In this document: in pieces, positions 41,100-56,491 of the stretch
Layout: each line of letters opens with the position of its first letter
Position numbering within the stretch: position 1 is the first letter of the stretch
NCBI RefSeq assembly: GCF_002803845.1
Contig: NZ_CP024985.1
Span: 3,906,001-3,970,000, forward strand
DNA: 64,000 bases
Source: Streptomyces lavendulae subsp. lavendulae
GTDB taxonomy: Bacteria > Actinomycetota > Actinomycetes > Streptomycetales > Streptomycetaceae
Reading direction: 5' to 3'
Position numbers and translations under genes: made by a program
Notes under the pieces: generated by a model
The model's database searches: none
Told to the model about the DNA's origin: nothing
The model's input: only the letters and a program-made list of their open reading frames with translations

Positions 41100-42083
41100 T
41101 CAGGAGGCCGTGCGGAAACGGCGCCGGTAGGACGCCGGGGTGATGTCGAGCTGCTTGCGGAAGGCGCGGTGCAGGGTTTCCACCGAGCCCATCCCGGTGG
41201 CCGCCGCGACCCGTTCCAGCGGCTCGTCGGTGGTCTCCAGCAGCCTGCGGGCCGCCTCGACCCGGGCGGCCTCCACGTAGGCGGCCGGACTGGTGCCCGT
41301 CTCCTGCCGGAAGACCCGGGCGAAGTGCCGCTCGCTCAGGCACATGCGCTCGGCCAGCACGGCCGCCGACAGTTCCCCGTCGAGGTGTTCGGTGATGAAC
41401 AGGCGCAGCTCGTCGATGTCCCTGCGGGCCGCCGCGGGCCGGCTCAACGGCACGCTGAACTGGCTCTGGCCGCCCTGCCGGCGCAGGTACATCACCAGCT
41501 GCCGGGCCACCGCGAGCGCCAGCTCCTCGCCGTGGTCCTCGGCGACCAGCGCGAGCGCGAGGTCCATGCAGGCGCTGATGCCCGCCCCGGTCCACACCCG
41601 GCCGGACCGGACGAAGATCGGATCGGCGTCGACCCGTACCCGCGGGTGTTCGGCCGCGAGCTGGGCGGCGGTCGACCAGTGCGTGGTCGCCCGGCGGCCG
41701 TCCAGCAGCCCGGCCGCCGCGAGCAGGTGCGCGCCCACGCACACGGAGGCGATCCTGCGGGCGTGCGGCGCGGTGGCCCTCACCCACTCGACGACGTCCT
41801 CGTCGACCCGGGCCAGCGGCCCGTCCGGGCCCGGCCGCACCGCGCCGGGCACCAGCAGGGTGTCCACGGCGGCCCCGACCTCACCGAAGGCCAGGTCCGC
41901 GACCAGACGCACCCCGGCCGCGGTGCGCACCGGGCCGGCGTCGGGGGCCGCGAGGCGGACCTCGTAGCCCGCGCGGCCCCCGCTCTCCCGGTTGGCCAGG
42001 GCGAAGACCTCGGCCGGGCCGGTGACGTCGAGCAGGTCGACGTCCGGGAAGACCGCGATCACGACGCGGTGGGAAGGGGACAT
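41100..42083 (-). CDS. GlxA-family regulator (DJ-1/PfpI domain + AraC helix-turn-helix)
   Basis: The 327-residue protein has an N-terminal DJ-1/PfpI-like sensor domain (about residues 5-185; SVCVGAHLLAAAGLLDGRRATTHW) and a C-terminal AraC DNA-binding region (about 225-325; LAERMCLSERHFARVFRQE and VAAATGMGSVETLHRAFRK). Such regulators often control neighbouring amidase or cysteine-hydrolase genes, which fits the isochorismatase-like gene downstream. Confidence 0.93.
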   Translation of the reverse strand: MSPSHRVVIAVFPDVDLLDVTGPAEVFALANRESGGRAGYEVRLAAPDAGPVRTAAGVRLVADLAFGEVGAAVDTLLVPGAVRPGPDGPLARVDEDVVEWVRATAPHARRIASVCVGAHLLAAAGLLDGRRATTHWSTAAQLAAEHPRVRVDADPIFVRSGRVWTGAGISACMDLALALVAEDHGEELALAVARQLVMYLRRQGGQSQFSVPLSRPAAARRDIDELRLFITEHLDGELSAAVLAERMCLSERHFARVFRQETGTSPAAYVEAARVEAARRLLETTDEPLERVAAATGMGSVETLHRAFRKQLDITPASYRRRFRTAS

Positions 42084-42160
42084 GCGTCCATGGTCACGGG
42101 GGCGCCGGATGGCCGCAATGACGGCTCTCTGTCACATCCGGACACGGCCGTGCGGACCGC

Positions 42161-42520
42161 TCAGCAGACCGGTCCCGGCCCTGCCGCCGCGGTGGCGCGC
42201 AGGAGGTCGCGCAGGAGGAGGAAGTCGATGCGGTCCGGGTGGCGCAGGCGCAGACAGCCCTTGCCCATGTCGTGGCCGGCCAGCCGGTCGGCGAAGGCGT
42301 CGCGGACGTCCGTGCGCAGCAGGTAGAAGGAGACGTACTGCTTCTGGTTCGCCCAGGCGATCTCCCCGGCGGGCGCGCCGGGGCGGACGTACGCGGGCAT
42401 CCCGTACGCCATGACCTCCTCGAAGCCGGTCAGCTCCGCCCGGCACAGCTCGCGCAGCCGGGTCAGCGCGCCGCGGCGCGCGTCGGGGACGGCGGCCAGG
42501 TAGGCGTCCACGCCGCTCAC
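42161..42520 (-). CDS. DUF1801 (YdhG-like) small protein
   Basis: The 119-residue protein has the DUF1801 pattern: YLAAVPDARRGALTRLRELCR, then EVMAYGMPAYVR, then WANQKQYVSFYLLR. It starts at GTG 42520, overlapping the stop of the EamA gene (GTGA), so it is translationally coupled. The family fold is small and alpha/beta, sometimes called an iron-chaperone fold. Function is unknown. Confidence 0.85.
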   Translation of the reverse strand: MSGVDAYLAAVPDARRGALTRLRELCRAELTGFEEVMAYGMPAYVRPGAPAGEIAWANQKQYVSFYLLRTDVRDAFADRLAGHDMGKGCLRLRHPDRIDFLLLRDLLRATAAAGPGPVC

Positions 42521-43482
42521 GGCGCCGCCTGGGCCTTCCTGCCGATCTGGGAGCGGACGGCGCCCATGCTGGCGGCGATCACCAGGGCGATCGCGAGGCC
42601 GTCGAGCACCGACATCGCCTGCCCCAGCACCAGGAACCCGGCGCTCGCCGCGATGGCCGGCTCCAGGCTCATCAGGATCGCGAAGGTCGGGGCGGGCAGC
42701 CTGCGCAGGGCGAGCAGTTCCAGCGTGTACGGGAGCACGGAGGACAGCACCGCCACGCCCAGCCCGAGGGCGAGGGTGCTCGGCACGAGCAGGGCGGACC
42801 CCGACTGCGCGACGCCCAGCGGCAGCGAGATGACGGCGGCCACCGCCATGGCCAGGGCGAGGCCGTCGGCCTGCGGGAAGCGGCGGCCGGTGCGGGCGCT
42901 GAAGACGATGTACGCGGCCCACATGGCGCCCGCCCCGACCGCGAAGGCCGCGCCCGCCGGGTCGAGGGAGCCGAAGCCGAAGCCGCCCCCGCCGTGCCCG
43001 GACAGCAGGACGACGCCGGCGAGGGCGAGGCCCGCCCACAGCAGGTTCACCGGGCGGCGGGAGACGATCACCGAGAGGGCCAGCGGGCCGAGGACCTCCA
43101 GGGTCACGGCCGGGCCGAGCGGGATGCGGTCGATGGCCTGGTAGAAGAGGCCGTTCATGCCCGCCATGGCCACGCCGAAGGCGACGACCGTGCCCCAGTC
43201 CGAGCGGGTGTAGCCGCGCAGCTTCGGCCGGCACACCACCAGCAGCACCAGCGCGGCCGCGGCGAGGCGCAGGGTGACCACGCCCGCGGCGCCCGCCCGG
43301 GGCATCAGCGTGACCGCGAGGGCCGCCCCGAACTGCACCGAGACACCGGCCGAGACCACCAGGGCGACCGGCCCGAACCGGCCGCGCGAGGGGGCCGGGG
43401 CCTTCGTGGCGGGGGCCGCGGTGGTGCCGGGGGTGACGCTGGTGCCGGGGGTGGTCGTCGGGGACGAGGAGGGTGCGGGCAT
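42517..43482 (-). CDS. EamA/DMT-family transporter (RhtA-like exporter)
   Basis: The 321-residue protein has ten hydrophobic segments in two repeated EamA halves (AGAAGVVTLRLAAAALVLL in half 1, AFAVGAGAMWAAYIVFSA in half 2; TFAILMSLEPAIAASAGF near the end). It resembles RhtA-type threonine/homoserine exporters. A Thr/Pro-rich N-terminal extension of about 35 residues precedes the first helix. Overlap with the DUF1801 gene indicates an operon. Confidence 0.9.
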   Translation of the reverse strand: MPAPSSSPTTTPGTSVTPGTTAAPATKAPAPSRGRFGPVALVVSAGVSVQFGAALAVTLMPRAGAAGVVTLRLAAAALVLLVVCRPKLRGYTRSDWGTVVAFGVAMAGMNGLFYQAIDRIPLGPAVTLEVLGPLALSVIVSRRPVNLLWAGLALAGVVLLSGHGGGGFGFGSLDPAGAAFAVGAGAMWAAYIVFSARTGRRFPQADGLALAMAVAAVISLPLGVAQSGSALLVPSTLALGLGVAVLSSVLPYTLELLALRRLPAPTFAILMSLEPAIAASAGFLVLGQAMSVLDGLAIALVIAASMGAVRSQIGRKAQAAP

Positions 43483-43600
43483 GAATCCAGCCTAAGGGGT
43501 ATGTAAGGGCCATCCCTCCGTGTTTTGCCTTACAGCCACACACTCTTAACGACCTGCTCGACGGCGCGCCCGCTCACGGCTCCCCGTTCACGGCTCCTGC

Positions 43601-47554
<3,954 letters not shown>

Positions 47555-47581
47555 TCCGGCGCGCCCGGGCCTGACCGGCAT

Positions 47582-47620
47582 CCGGAGCCCCCGGCGACCA
47601 CGTGTCGCCGGGGGCTCCGG
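47582..47620 (+). terminator. Perfect 17-bp hairpin terminator of serC
   Basis: CCGGAGCCCCCGGCGAC (47582-47598) pairs fully with 47604-47620 around a CACGT loop, 28 bp after the serC stop. Confidence 0.9.
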
Positions 47621-47660
47621 CGTTCGCGGGGCCCGCCCGGGGGCGGACGCTGCACGCCGG

Positions 47661-47674
47661 GGGACTTTGGTCCC
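47661..47674. promoter_or_regulatory. DosR/DevR-like box upstream of a secreted protein gene
   Basis: GGGACTTTGGTCCC, with flanking G and GAA, agrees with the mycobacterial DosR consensus TTSGGGACTWWAGTCCCSAA at 17 of 20 positions. It lies in the 317-bp non-coding gap between serC and the secreted protein gene (47555-47871), 197 bp before the latter's start. The rest of the gap shows no clear -10 box. Confidence 0.55.
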
Positions 47675-47871
47675 GAAAATCGGGGCAAAGGGAGCGCAAA
47701 CAGACCCTCCGCACCCACCCCGCGGCCTGCGGGTTCGTGTCGCGGGACCTTCGGCAGGGGGTCCGCCGGGCCCGGAGCGCGGCCGCAACCGAACGACCTG
47801 GATGTCCCTCATGTCTGGTGTGCCGGGAAAGACCCCGGCCCGTTCAGCCGGCCCGTTCAGGAGGACCCCTC

Positions 47872-48693
47872 ATGCTCAAGGCACTCACCGTCCCCGCCCT
47901 CGCCCTCGCTTCCGCGCTGGCCCTCGGCAGCACCGCATCCGCCTTCGCGGCCACCGCCCCGACGGCTCCCGCCCCCTCGGCGAGCGCCACCGCGACCACC
48001 CCGGCGGCCGTCGTCGGCATGGACCTCCCCTCCGCCGTCAAGCCCGGCGACGCGATCGCCTTCAGCGTCTCGGCCCCCGCCGGGTCCCGGTTCGCGATCT
48101 CCTCCGCCGCCCTGGACGGCGTACGGATCACCGAGGGCAAGGGCGGCTGGACGGCCTCCGCCACGGTCGCCCGCGTCAAGGACGGCTCCTACGGCGTCTC
48201 CCTCACCGGCACCGGCCCCGACGGCGCGAAGATCCGGGCCGCCGCACAGCTCAAGGTCGGCGCGGACGCCCCGAAGCCCACCCCGGCGCCGTCCACCGTC
48301 CACCTCTCCAAGGACTTCGGCCGCCCCGGCGACCAGGTCGTCGTCACGGTCCGGACCTCCGCGAAGGACGCGTACGTCTCCTCGCGCGCCTTCGCCGGCG
48401 GCCACGTCGGCCTCAAGGGCGACGGCAAGGGCACCTTCACCGGCACCGCGACCGTCGGAGCCGACGTCACGACCGGCTACTACGGCGTCGACGCCTTCGC
48501 GGGCGGCACGAAGTTCGACACGGTGAAGTTCTCCACCGAAGCCGCGGCCACCCCCGTGAAGCCGCACGTCGACCCGAACCTCAAGCCGCTGCGCCCGGCC
48601 GAGCACCAGAAGCCCAAGGGCTCCGTGAACACCGGCCAGGCCCCCGCCGCCACCCTCGCTGCCGCCGCCACCGCCGAGACCGGCCGTGGCTGA
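47872..48693 (+). CDS. Secreted protein encoded with a class F sortase
   Basis: The 273-residue protein has a Sec signal peptide (residues 1 to about 25, cleavage near AFA-AT). Two similar beta-sandwich-like segments follow (about 40-135 and 140-230, each with a G(D/R)PGDxxxxxV pattern such as VKPGDAIAFSV and GRPGDQVVVTV). The C-terminus is Pro/Lys- then Ala-rich and contains PKGSVNTGQAP. There is no LPXTG motif and no C-terminal membrane helix. AGGAGG precedes ATG 47872. It overlaps the sortase gene by 8 bp, so it is a likely sortase partner or substrate, by context. Confidence 0.8.
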   Translation: MLKALTVPALALASALALGSTASAFAATAPTAPAPSASATATTPAAVVGMDLPSAVKPGDAIAFSVSAPAGSRFAISSAALDGVRITEGKGGWTASATVARVKDGSYGVSLTGTGPDGAKIRAAAQLKVGADAPKPTPAPSTVHLSKDFGRPGDQVVVTVRTSAKDAYVSSRAFAGGHVGLKGDGKGTFTGTATVGADVTTGYYGVDAFAGGTKFDTVKFSTEAAATPVKPHVDPNLKPLRPAEHQKPKGSVNTGQAPAATLAAAATAETGRG

Positions 48694-49324
48694 GCCCGCC
48701 CCCGCCCTCCGGGCCGGCCGCACGCGCCGTGTGCGCCGTGCGGCCGCCCTGGCCGGGGTCCCGGCCCTCGCCGTGGTCCTCCTCTCCGGCTGCTCCTCCG
48801 GCACCGCCGCCGCGCACGGGCCCGCCGACGCGGCGGCCCCCGCCCCCACCGCCGCCGCCCTCGCCCCGTCCGTCCCGGACCGCATCACCGTCCCCGACAT
48901 CAAGGTCGACGCCCCCCTCGACGCCGTCGGCCTCGACGACCGGGGCGTCATGCGGGAACCGGACTTCGCCAAACCCGACGACGCCGCCTGGTACAAGGAG
49001 GGCCCCACCCCCGGCGAACCCGGCGCGGCGGCCATCGTCGGCCACATGGACACCCCGAAGGCACCCGAAGCGGTCTTCTTCAACCTCAAGCGGCTGAAGA
49101 AGAACGAACGGATCGAGGTCCACCGCACCGACGGGACCACCGCCGTCTTCGCCGTCGACTCCGTGGACACCTTCAAGAAGGCGGCCTTCCCCACCGACAA
49201 GGTCTACGGGGACACCCACGGCACGCCCGAGCTCCGCCTGATCACCTGCGGCGGCGAACTCACCGCCGACCGCCACTGGGACTCCAACGTCGTCGTGTTC
49301 GCCCACCTGACGGGCACGGCGTAG
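48686..49324 (+). CDS. Class F sortase
   Basis: The 212-residue protein has an N-terminal lipobox-like signal (LLSGC, Cys 36) and a sortase domain (about residues 65-210). The catalytic His lies in IVGHMD (near 118) and the nucleophile Cys in LITCGG (near 186). The usual Arg near the C-terminus is not in its common place; the stretch reads DRHWDSNVVVFAHL, so either Arg in DRH serves or the site is altered. Class F sortases are actinomycete enzymes with few known substrates. GTG 48686 overlaps the secreted protein gene. Confidence 0.9.
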   Translation: MAEPAPALRAGRTRRVRRAAALAGVPALAVVLLSGCSSGTAAAHGPADAAAPAPTAAALAPSVPDRITVPDIKVDAPLDAVGLDDRGVMREPDFAKPDDAAWYKEGPTPGEPGAAAIVGHMDTPKAPEAVFFNLKRLKKNERIEVHRTDGTTAVFAVDSVDTFKKAAFPTDKVYGDTHGTPELRLITCGGELTADRHWDSNVVVFAHLTGTA

Positions 49325-49402
49325 GGGGTGCCCCCGCACGCGATACCTTCAGGCGTCCGGGGCAGGAGGTTTCCAGGCCCAGCACATCTTGGAGGCAGCG
49401 GC

Positions 49403-52400
49403 GTGAACGTGCGAGTGACGGCGGCCCAGAGCGGCATGGACCCTTTCAGCACGGCCCGGCTGCGGCGTTCGGTGCTCGACGCCTGGGGCTCGGGCCCGGC
49501 CCGCTTCCGCGAGGACGCCAACGCCGAGGAGGACCTGGCGCTCGGCGGCTACCGCGACCGGCTCGTCGTCGAACTGGCCCAGAACGCCGCCGACGCCGCG
49601 GCCCGCGCCCGGGTCCCCGGCCGGCTGCGGCTGACCCTGCACCCCGCCGGCCCGGACGGCCCCGCCGTGCTCGCCGCCGCCAACACCGGCGCCCCGCTGG
49701 ACGCGACGGGCGTGGAATCGCTCAGCACCCTGCGCGCCTCCGCCAAGCGGGAGGAGGCCCGGGACTCCGTCGGCCGCTTCGGCGTCGGCTTCGCCGCCGT
49801 CCTCGCCGTCTCCGACGAACCGGCCGTCCTCGGCCGCCACGGCGGTGTGCGCTGGTCCCTGGCCGAAGCCCGCGAAATGGCCCGCGAGGCCGCCGCGTTC
49901 AGCCCCGGCCTCGGCGACGAACTGCGCCGCCGCGACGGCCACGTCCCGCTGCTGCGCCTGCCGCTGCCCGCCGAGGGCACCGCTCCCGAGGGCTACGACA
50001 CCGTCGTCGTCCTCCCCCTGCGCGACAGCGCCGCCGAGGAACTCGCGCGGCGGCTGCTGTCCGGCGTCGACGACGCCCTGCTCCTGACCCTGCCCGGACT
50101 GCGCGAGATCGTCGTCGAGACCCCCGCCGACGGCGCCCGCACCCTCTACCGGCGCACCGAGGGCCCGTACACCGTCATCGAGGACTCCGCCTCCGGCACC
50201 CACCGCTGGCGCACCGTCCGCCACAGCGGCCCCATCGAGCGGGAACTGCTCGCCGACCGGCCCGTCGAGGAACGGCTGCGGCCCGTCTGGACCGTCACCT
50301 GGGCCGTGCCCGTGGACCCCGACGGCGCGCCCGAACGCCCCCGCACCGCCCCCGTCGTCCACGCGCCGACCCCCACCGACGAACCGCTCGTCATCCCCGC
50401 CCTGCTCATCGCCTCCCTGCCGCTGGACACCTCCCGCCGCCACCCCGCGCCGGGGCCGCTGACCGACTTCCTCGTCGAGCGCGCCGCGGACGCGTACGCC
50501 GAACTCCTGGGCGCCTGGGACCCGGTGGGCACCGCCCTGATCGACCTGGTGCCCGGCCCGCTCGGCAAGGGCGAACTCGACGGCGCCCTGCGCGCCGCCG
50601 TCCTGACGCGCCTGCCCCGCACCGCCTTCCTCGCCCCGGCCGCCCCCTCCGAGGAACTCACCCGGCTGCGGCCCTTCGAGGCCGAGGTCGTCGAGGGCGC
50701 GGGCGCCGACACCGTACGGGTCCTCGCCGAAGTGCTCCCGACCCTGCTCCCCGCAGGCCTGGAGCGGCGCCCCGAGCTGCGCACCCTGGGCGTGGGCCGG
50801 CTGCCGCTCGGCGACGCCATCGAGCGGATCGCCGGCATCGAACGCACCCCCGACTGGTGGCACCGCCTGTACGACACCCTCGCCGGGGTGGACCCCGACC
50901 GGCTGTCCGGGCTGCCCGTCCCCCTCGCCGACGGCCGCACCACGATCGGCCCCCGCCACGTCCTGCTGCCCTACGCCGACACCCCCGCGTCCCTGGCCCG
51001 CCTGGGTCTGAAGGTGGCCCACCCGGACGCCGCGCACCCGCTGCTGGAGAAGCTCGGCGCCCTCCCCGCCACCGCCCGCGCCGTCCTGACGACCCCGCAG
51101 ATCAGGGCCGCCGTCGCGGGCTCCCTGGACGCGGGCGAGATCTGGGACGAGGACGCCGACGCCCTGGACGCCGACGAGCTGGCCGAGGTGGTCCTCACCC
51201 TGGTCCGCGACTCCGCCCTGGCCCCCGGCGACGAGCCCTGGCTGGGCGCGCTGGCCCTGCCCGACGAGGACGGCGAACCGACCCCGGCCGGGGAACTCCT
51301 CCTCGCCGGAAGCCCGCTGGCCTCCGTACTGCGCGAGGACGAGATCCCGTACCTGGACGCCGACCTCGCCGAGCGCTGGGACGCCGACGTGCTGGCCGCC
51401 GTCGGGGTGCTGACCGCCTTCCAGCTGGTCCGCGCCACCGACGTGGTCCTGGACCCGGACGAACTGGAGCCCCGCGACGGGGACTTCGCCGAGCCGGACG
51501 ACGCGGGGCTGCTCGACGCGGTCGACGTGTGGTGCGAGGACCTCCTCGACCAGCTGCCCGACACCCCGGTGCCCCCGGTGGCCACCGAGCTGGTCGCCGT
51601 CCGCGACCTGGACCTCGTCGACGACGACCGGTGGCCCCGGGCCCTGGCGATGCTCGCGCAGCCCCCGCTGCGCGACGCCCTGACCCAGCCCGTGCGGATC
51701 CTGCTCCCGGACGGCACCACGCAGTCCGTGCGCCCGTACACCGCCTGGTGGCTGCGCGACCACCCCGTGCTCGACGGCCGCCGCCCCGCCGGACTGCGCG
51801 CCGCCGGCGGCGACCCGCTCCTGGAGGGGCTCTACACCCCGGCCGACGCCACCGGCTTCGAGGACGAGCAGGTCCTGCGCGCCCTGGGCGTGCGCACCAC
51901 GGTCGCCGCGCTCCTGGACGAGCCCGGCGGCGCGGCCGAGCTCCTGTCCCGCCTGGCCGACCCGGACCGCGAGGTGACCGGCCGCCAGCTGCACGGCCTC
52001 TACGGGGCCCTGGCCGATCTGGACCCCGAGCAGGTCACCCTCCCCGACGAGCTGCGGGCCGTGGTCGACGGGGAGGTGGTCGTGGTGGACGCGGCCGACG
52101 CCGTCATCGCCGACGCCCCGGACCTGCTCCCCCTCGCCGGGGGCCTGCCGCTCCTGCCGGTCGCCCCGTCCCGCGCGGCCGACCTGGCCGACCTCCTCCA
52201 GGTGCGCCGCCTCTCGGACACCGTCCCGGCGGAGGTGACCACCCCGGGCGAGGAGCACGAGGTGCCGGAGGCCGTACGGGTCCTCCTGGGCCCGGCCACC
52301 CCGCCGACGTACGTCGAGCACGAGGAACTGGTCGCGGGCGGCACGGAACTGGACTGGCGCCGCACCCCGGACGGCACCCTCCACGCGGCCACCCTGGAGG

Positions 52401-52519
52401 GCGTGGCGGCGGGCCTCGCCTGGTCCGCGGGCCAGTGGCCCCGCCGCTTCGAGGTCGCGGCCCTCCTGGAGGACCCGTCCCGGACGGCGGAACTGGCCCG
52501 CGACCGCTGGTTCGACTAG
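49403..52519 (+). CDS. Large sacsin-type (GHKL) ATPase protein
   Basis: The 1038-residue cytosolic protein has an N-terminal Hsp90/sacsin-like GHKL fold. Its N-box is ELAQNAADAAARA (about residues 57-69), its G1-like segment AANTGAPLDATGVESL (Asn replaces the usual Asp) and its G2 box GRFGVGFAAVLAV (about 125-137). The long remainder is acidic, Leu/Asp/Pro-rich and without a named domain. GTG 49403 has GGAGG eight bases upstream. By analogy with sacsin it may act as a chaperone-like ATPase, but partners and function are unknown. It is followed by a convergent serine hydrolase gene. Confidence 0.85.
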   Translation: MNVRVTAAQSGMDPFSTARLRRSVLDAWGSGPARFREDANAEEDLALGGYRDRLVVELAQNAADAAARARVPGRLRLTLHPAGPDGPAVLAAANTGAPLDATGVESLSTLRASAKREEARDSVGRFGVGFAAVLAVSDEPAVLGRHGGVRWSLAEAREMAREAAAFSPGLGDELRRRDGHVPLLRLPLPAEGTAPEGYDTVVVLPLRDSAAEELARRLLSGVDDALLLTLPGLREIVVETPADGARTLYRRTEGPYTVIEDSASGTHRWRTVRHSGPIERELLADRPVEERLRPVWTVTWAVPVDPDGAPERPRTAPVVHAPTPTDEPLVIPALLIASLPLDTSRRHPAPGPLTDFLVERAADAYAELLGAWDPVGTALIDLVPGPLGKGELDGALRAAVLTRLPRTAFLAPAAPSEELTRLRPFEAEVVEGAGADTVRVLAEVLPTLLPAGLERRPELRTLGVGRLPLGDAIERIAGIERTPDWWHRLYDTLAGVDPDRLSGLPVPLADGRTTIGPRHVLLPYADTPASLARLGLKVAHPDAAHPLLEKLGALPATARAVLTTPQIRAAVAGSLDAGEIWDEDADALDADELAEVVLTLVRDSALAPGDEPWLGALALPDEDGEPTPAGELLLAGSPLASVLREDEIPYLDADLAERWDADVLAAVGVLTAFQLVRATDVVLDPDELEPRDGDFAEPDDAGLLDAVDVWCEDLLDQLPDTPVPPVATELVAVRDLDLVDDDRWPRALAMLAQPPLRDALTQPVRILLPDGTTQSVRPYTAWWLRDHPVLDGRRPAGLRAAGGDPLLEGLYTPADATGFEDEQVLRALGVRTTVAALLDEPGGAAELLSRLADPDREVTGRQLHGLYGALADLDPEQVTLPDELRAVVDGEVVVVDAADAVIADAPDLLPLAGGLPLLPVAPSRAADLADLLQVRRLSDTVPAEVTTPGEEHEVPEAVRVLLGPATPPTYVEHEELVAGGTELDWRRTPDGTLHAATLEGVAAGLAWSAGQWPRRFEVAALLEDPSRTAELARDRWFD

Positions 52520-52520
52520 G

Positions 52521-52538
52521 CCCCGGCCCCGGCCGGGG
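52521..52538. terminator. Short hairpin between convergent stops
   Basis: CCCCGGCC and GGCCGGGG (52521-52538) form a tight hairpin filling the 19-bp gap between the sacsin-like and serine hydrolase genes. Confidence 0.65.
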
Positions 52539-53729
52539 TCAGTGCCCCTTCAGCAGGGCGCAGGCGAAGTCCTCCTGCACCGTACGGAGCCGGGCCAGCA
52601 GGGCGGGCTTGACGGCCTTGTTGGTCTGGGTGTTGATCGAGAAGGTCAGCGACCGGGAGCCGTCGGGCGTGGCGGCGGCGAGCTGCGTGTAGCCGGGGAA
52701 GTTCCCGGTGTGGCCGTACAGGACCCCGCAGCGGGTGGTGTACCGGAACAGCGCCAGCCCGGCGGCGTTGGTGCCGGGTCCGGCGGGCTCGGAGGAGTCG
52801 CCGGGCAGGAAGGCGTGCTGTTCCTCGCGGGTCCGCTCCGACAGCAGCCGGGGGCCGGCGTAGGCGCGGATGAAGGCACCCAGGTCCTCGGGGGTGGAGA
52901 CGATGCCGCCGGAGGCCCAGACCCCGGAGGCGCCGACGGCCTCGCTGATGTCCTCGGGGCGGGCGGGCGGGGTGACGTCGTAGCCGTGCAGGTAGGGCTC
53001 GGGGAGGCGGTAGCCCAGGGGCAGGCTGGTGCGGCGCAGGCCCAGCGGCCGGTAGACGAGTTCCTTCAGGAGCTCCTCGTAGCGGCGGCCGGTGACGGCC
53101 TCGGCCATGAGCGCGACGGCGATGTTGTCGGAGTTGGCGTACTCGTACAGGGAGCCGGGGCGGAAGCGCAGCGGCTCGTCGGCCACGAAGCCGAGCAGGG
53201 TGCGCGGGTCGAAGACGTGACGCGGGTCGGCGGTGAGGATCTCCAGGAACCGGGGGTCGGCCGAGTACTCCGGCAGCCCGCTGGTGTGCTGGAGGAGCTG
53301 GCGCAGCGTCACCGCGTGCCAGGCCTCCGGCTGGTCCGGGAGCAGCTCTCCGATGGTGTCGTCGAGGGAGAGCCGCCCCTGGTCCACGAGCCGCAGGGCC
53401 ACGGCCCCGCTGAAGGCCTTGGCGATGCTGGCGATGCGCATGTGGTCCTCGGGGTGCGGCGGGCGGCCGGTCCCGATGTCGCCGACCCCGGCGGTGTACA
53501 CCTGCGTACGGCCGTCCCGGGTGAGCAGGGCGATCGCCCCGGGCGGGCCGTCGTCCTGGGCGACGAGCCGGTCGAGCTGCTGCTGCAGGTGCCGGCCGGG
53601 GTCCCGGGCCGGGTCGTCCGCGGCGGCCGAGACGGGCTGGAGCAGACCTCCGAGCGCGGCGGCGGTGAGGGCGGTGGTGGCCAGTGCGGTGCGCAGGCGG
53701 CGGCGGTGGCGGGCGCGGCGGGTCAGCAC
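52539..53729 (-). CDS. Secreted serine hydrolase (beta-lactamase / DD-peptidase family)
   Basis: The 396-residue protein has an Arg-rich N-terminus and signal peptide (residues 1 to about 37). The penicillin-recognising motifs SIAK (Ser near 102), YAN (near 200) and HTG (near 339) are in order. It is paralogous to the serine hydrolase gene at 23933-25186, sharing LRQLLQHTSGLPEY-type segments. GTG 53729 has GGGAG upstream. It may be a D-stereospecific peptidase or esterase. Confidence 0.92.
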   Translation of the reverse strand: MLTRRARHRRRLRTALATTALTAAALGGLLQPVSAAADDPARDPGRHLQQQLDRLVAQDDGPPGAIALLTRDGRTQVYTAGVGDIGTGRPPHPEDHMRIASIAKAFSGAVALRLVDQGRLSLDDTIGELLPDQPEAWHAVTLRQLLQHTSGLPEYSADPRFLEILTADPRHVFDPRTLLGFVADEPLRFRPGSLYEYANSDNIAVALMAEAVTGRRYEELLKELVYRPLGLRRTSLPLGYRLPEPYLHGYDVTPPARPEDISEAVGASGVWASGGIVSTPEDLGAFIRAYAGPRLLSERTREEQHAFLPGDSSEPAGPGTNAAGLALFRYTTRCGVLYGHTGNFPGYTQLAAATPDGSRSLTFSINTQTNKAVKPALLARLRTVQEDFACALLKGH

Positions 53730-53901
53730 GTGCGTGTCTCCCGGTGTGCGGTGTGCGGCGGGGGTCGGCGACACCCGCCGGTGCGACTGCCTGCCTAGCA
53801 GCCCGCAGGCCGCGCACCCGGCACGGCACGCACCGGCACCCCCGGTCAGCGCACACGCCGCTCCCCCGTACCCCGGCGTGTCGCACCCCCGGCCGGAAGG
53901 G

Positions 53902-56361
<2,460 letters not shown>

Positions 56362-56491
56362 GTTTTCGACGGTAAAGGGCGCCGGGACGGTTCACCCGCC
56401 GAGAAGTCGGAAGATCCGACTTCAGGATGAGCGGAATCGTCCCCTGGTCGGGGTCGGGGTCGCCGTGGAGGTCGGGGCCGGCGTCCGGGCC

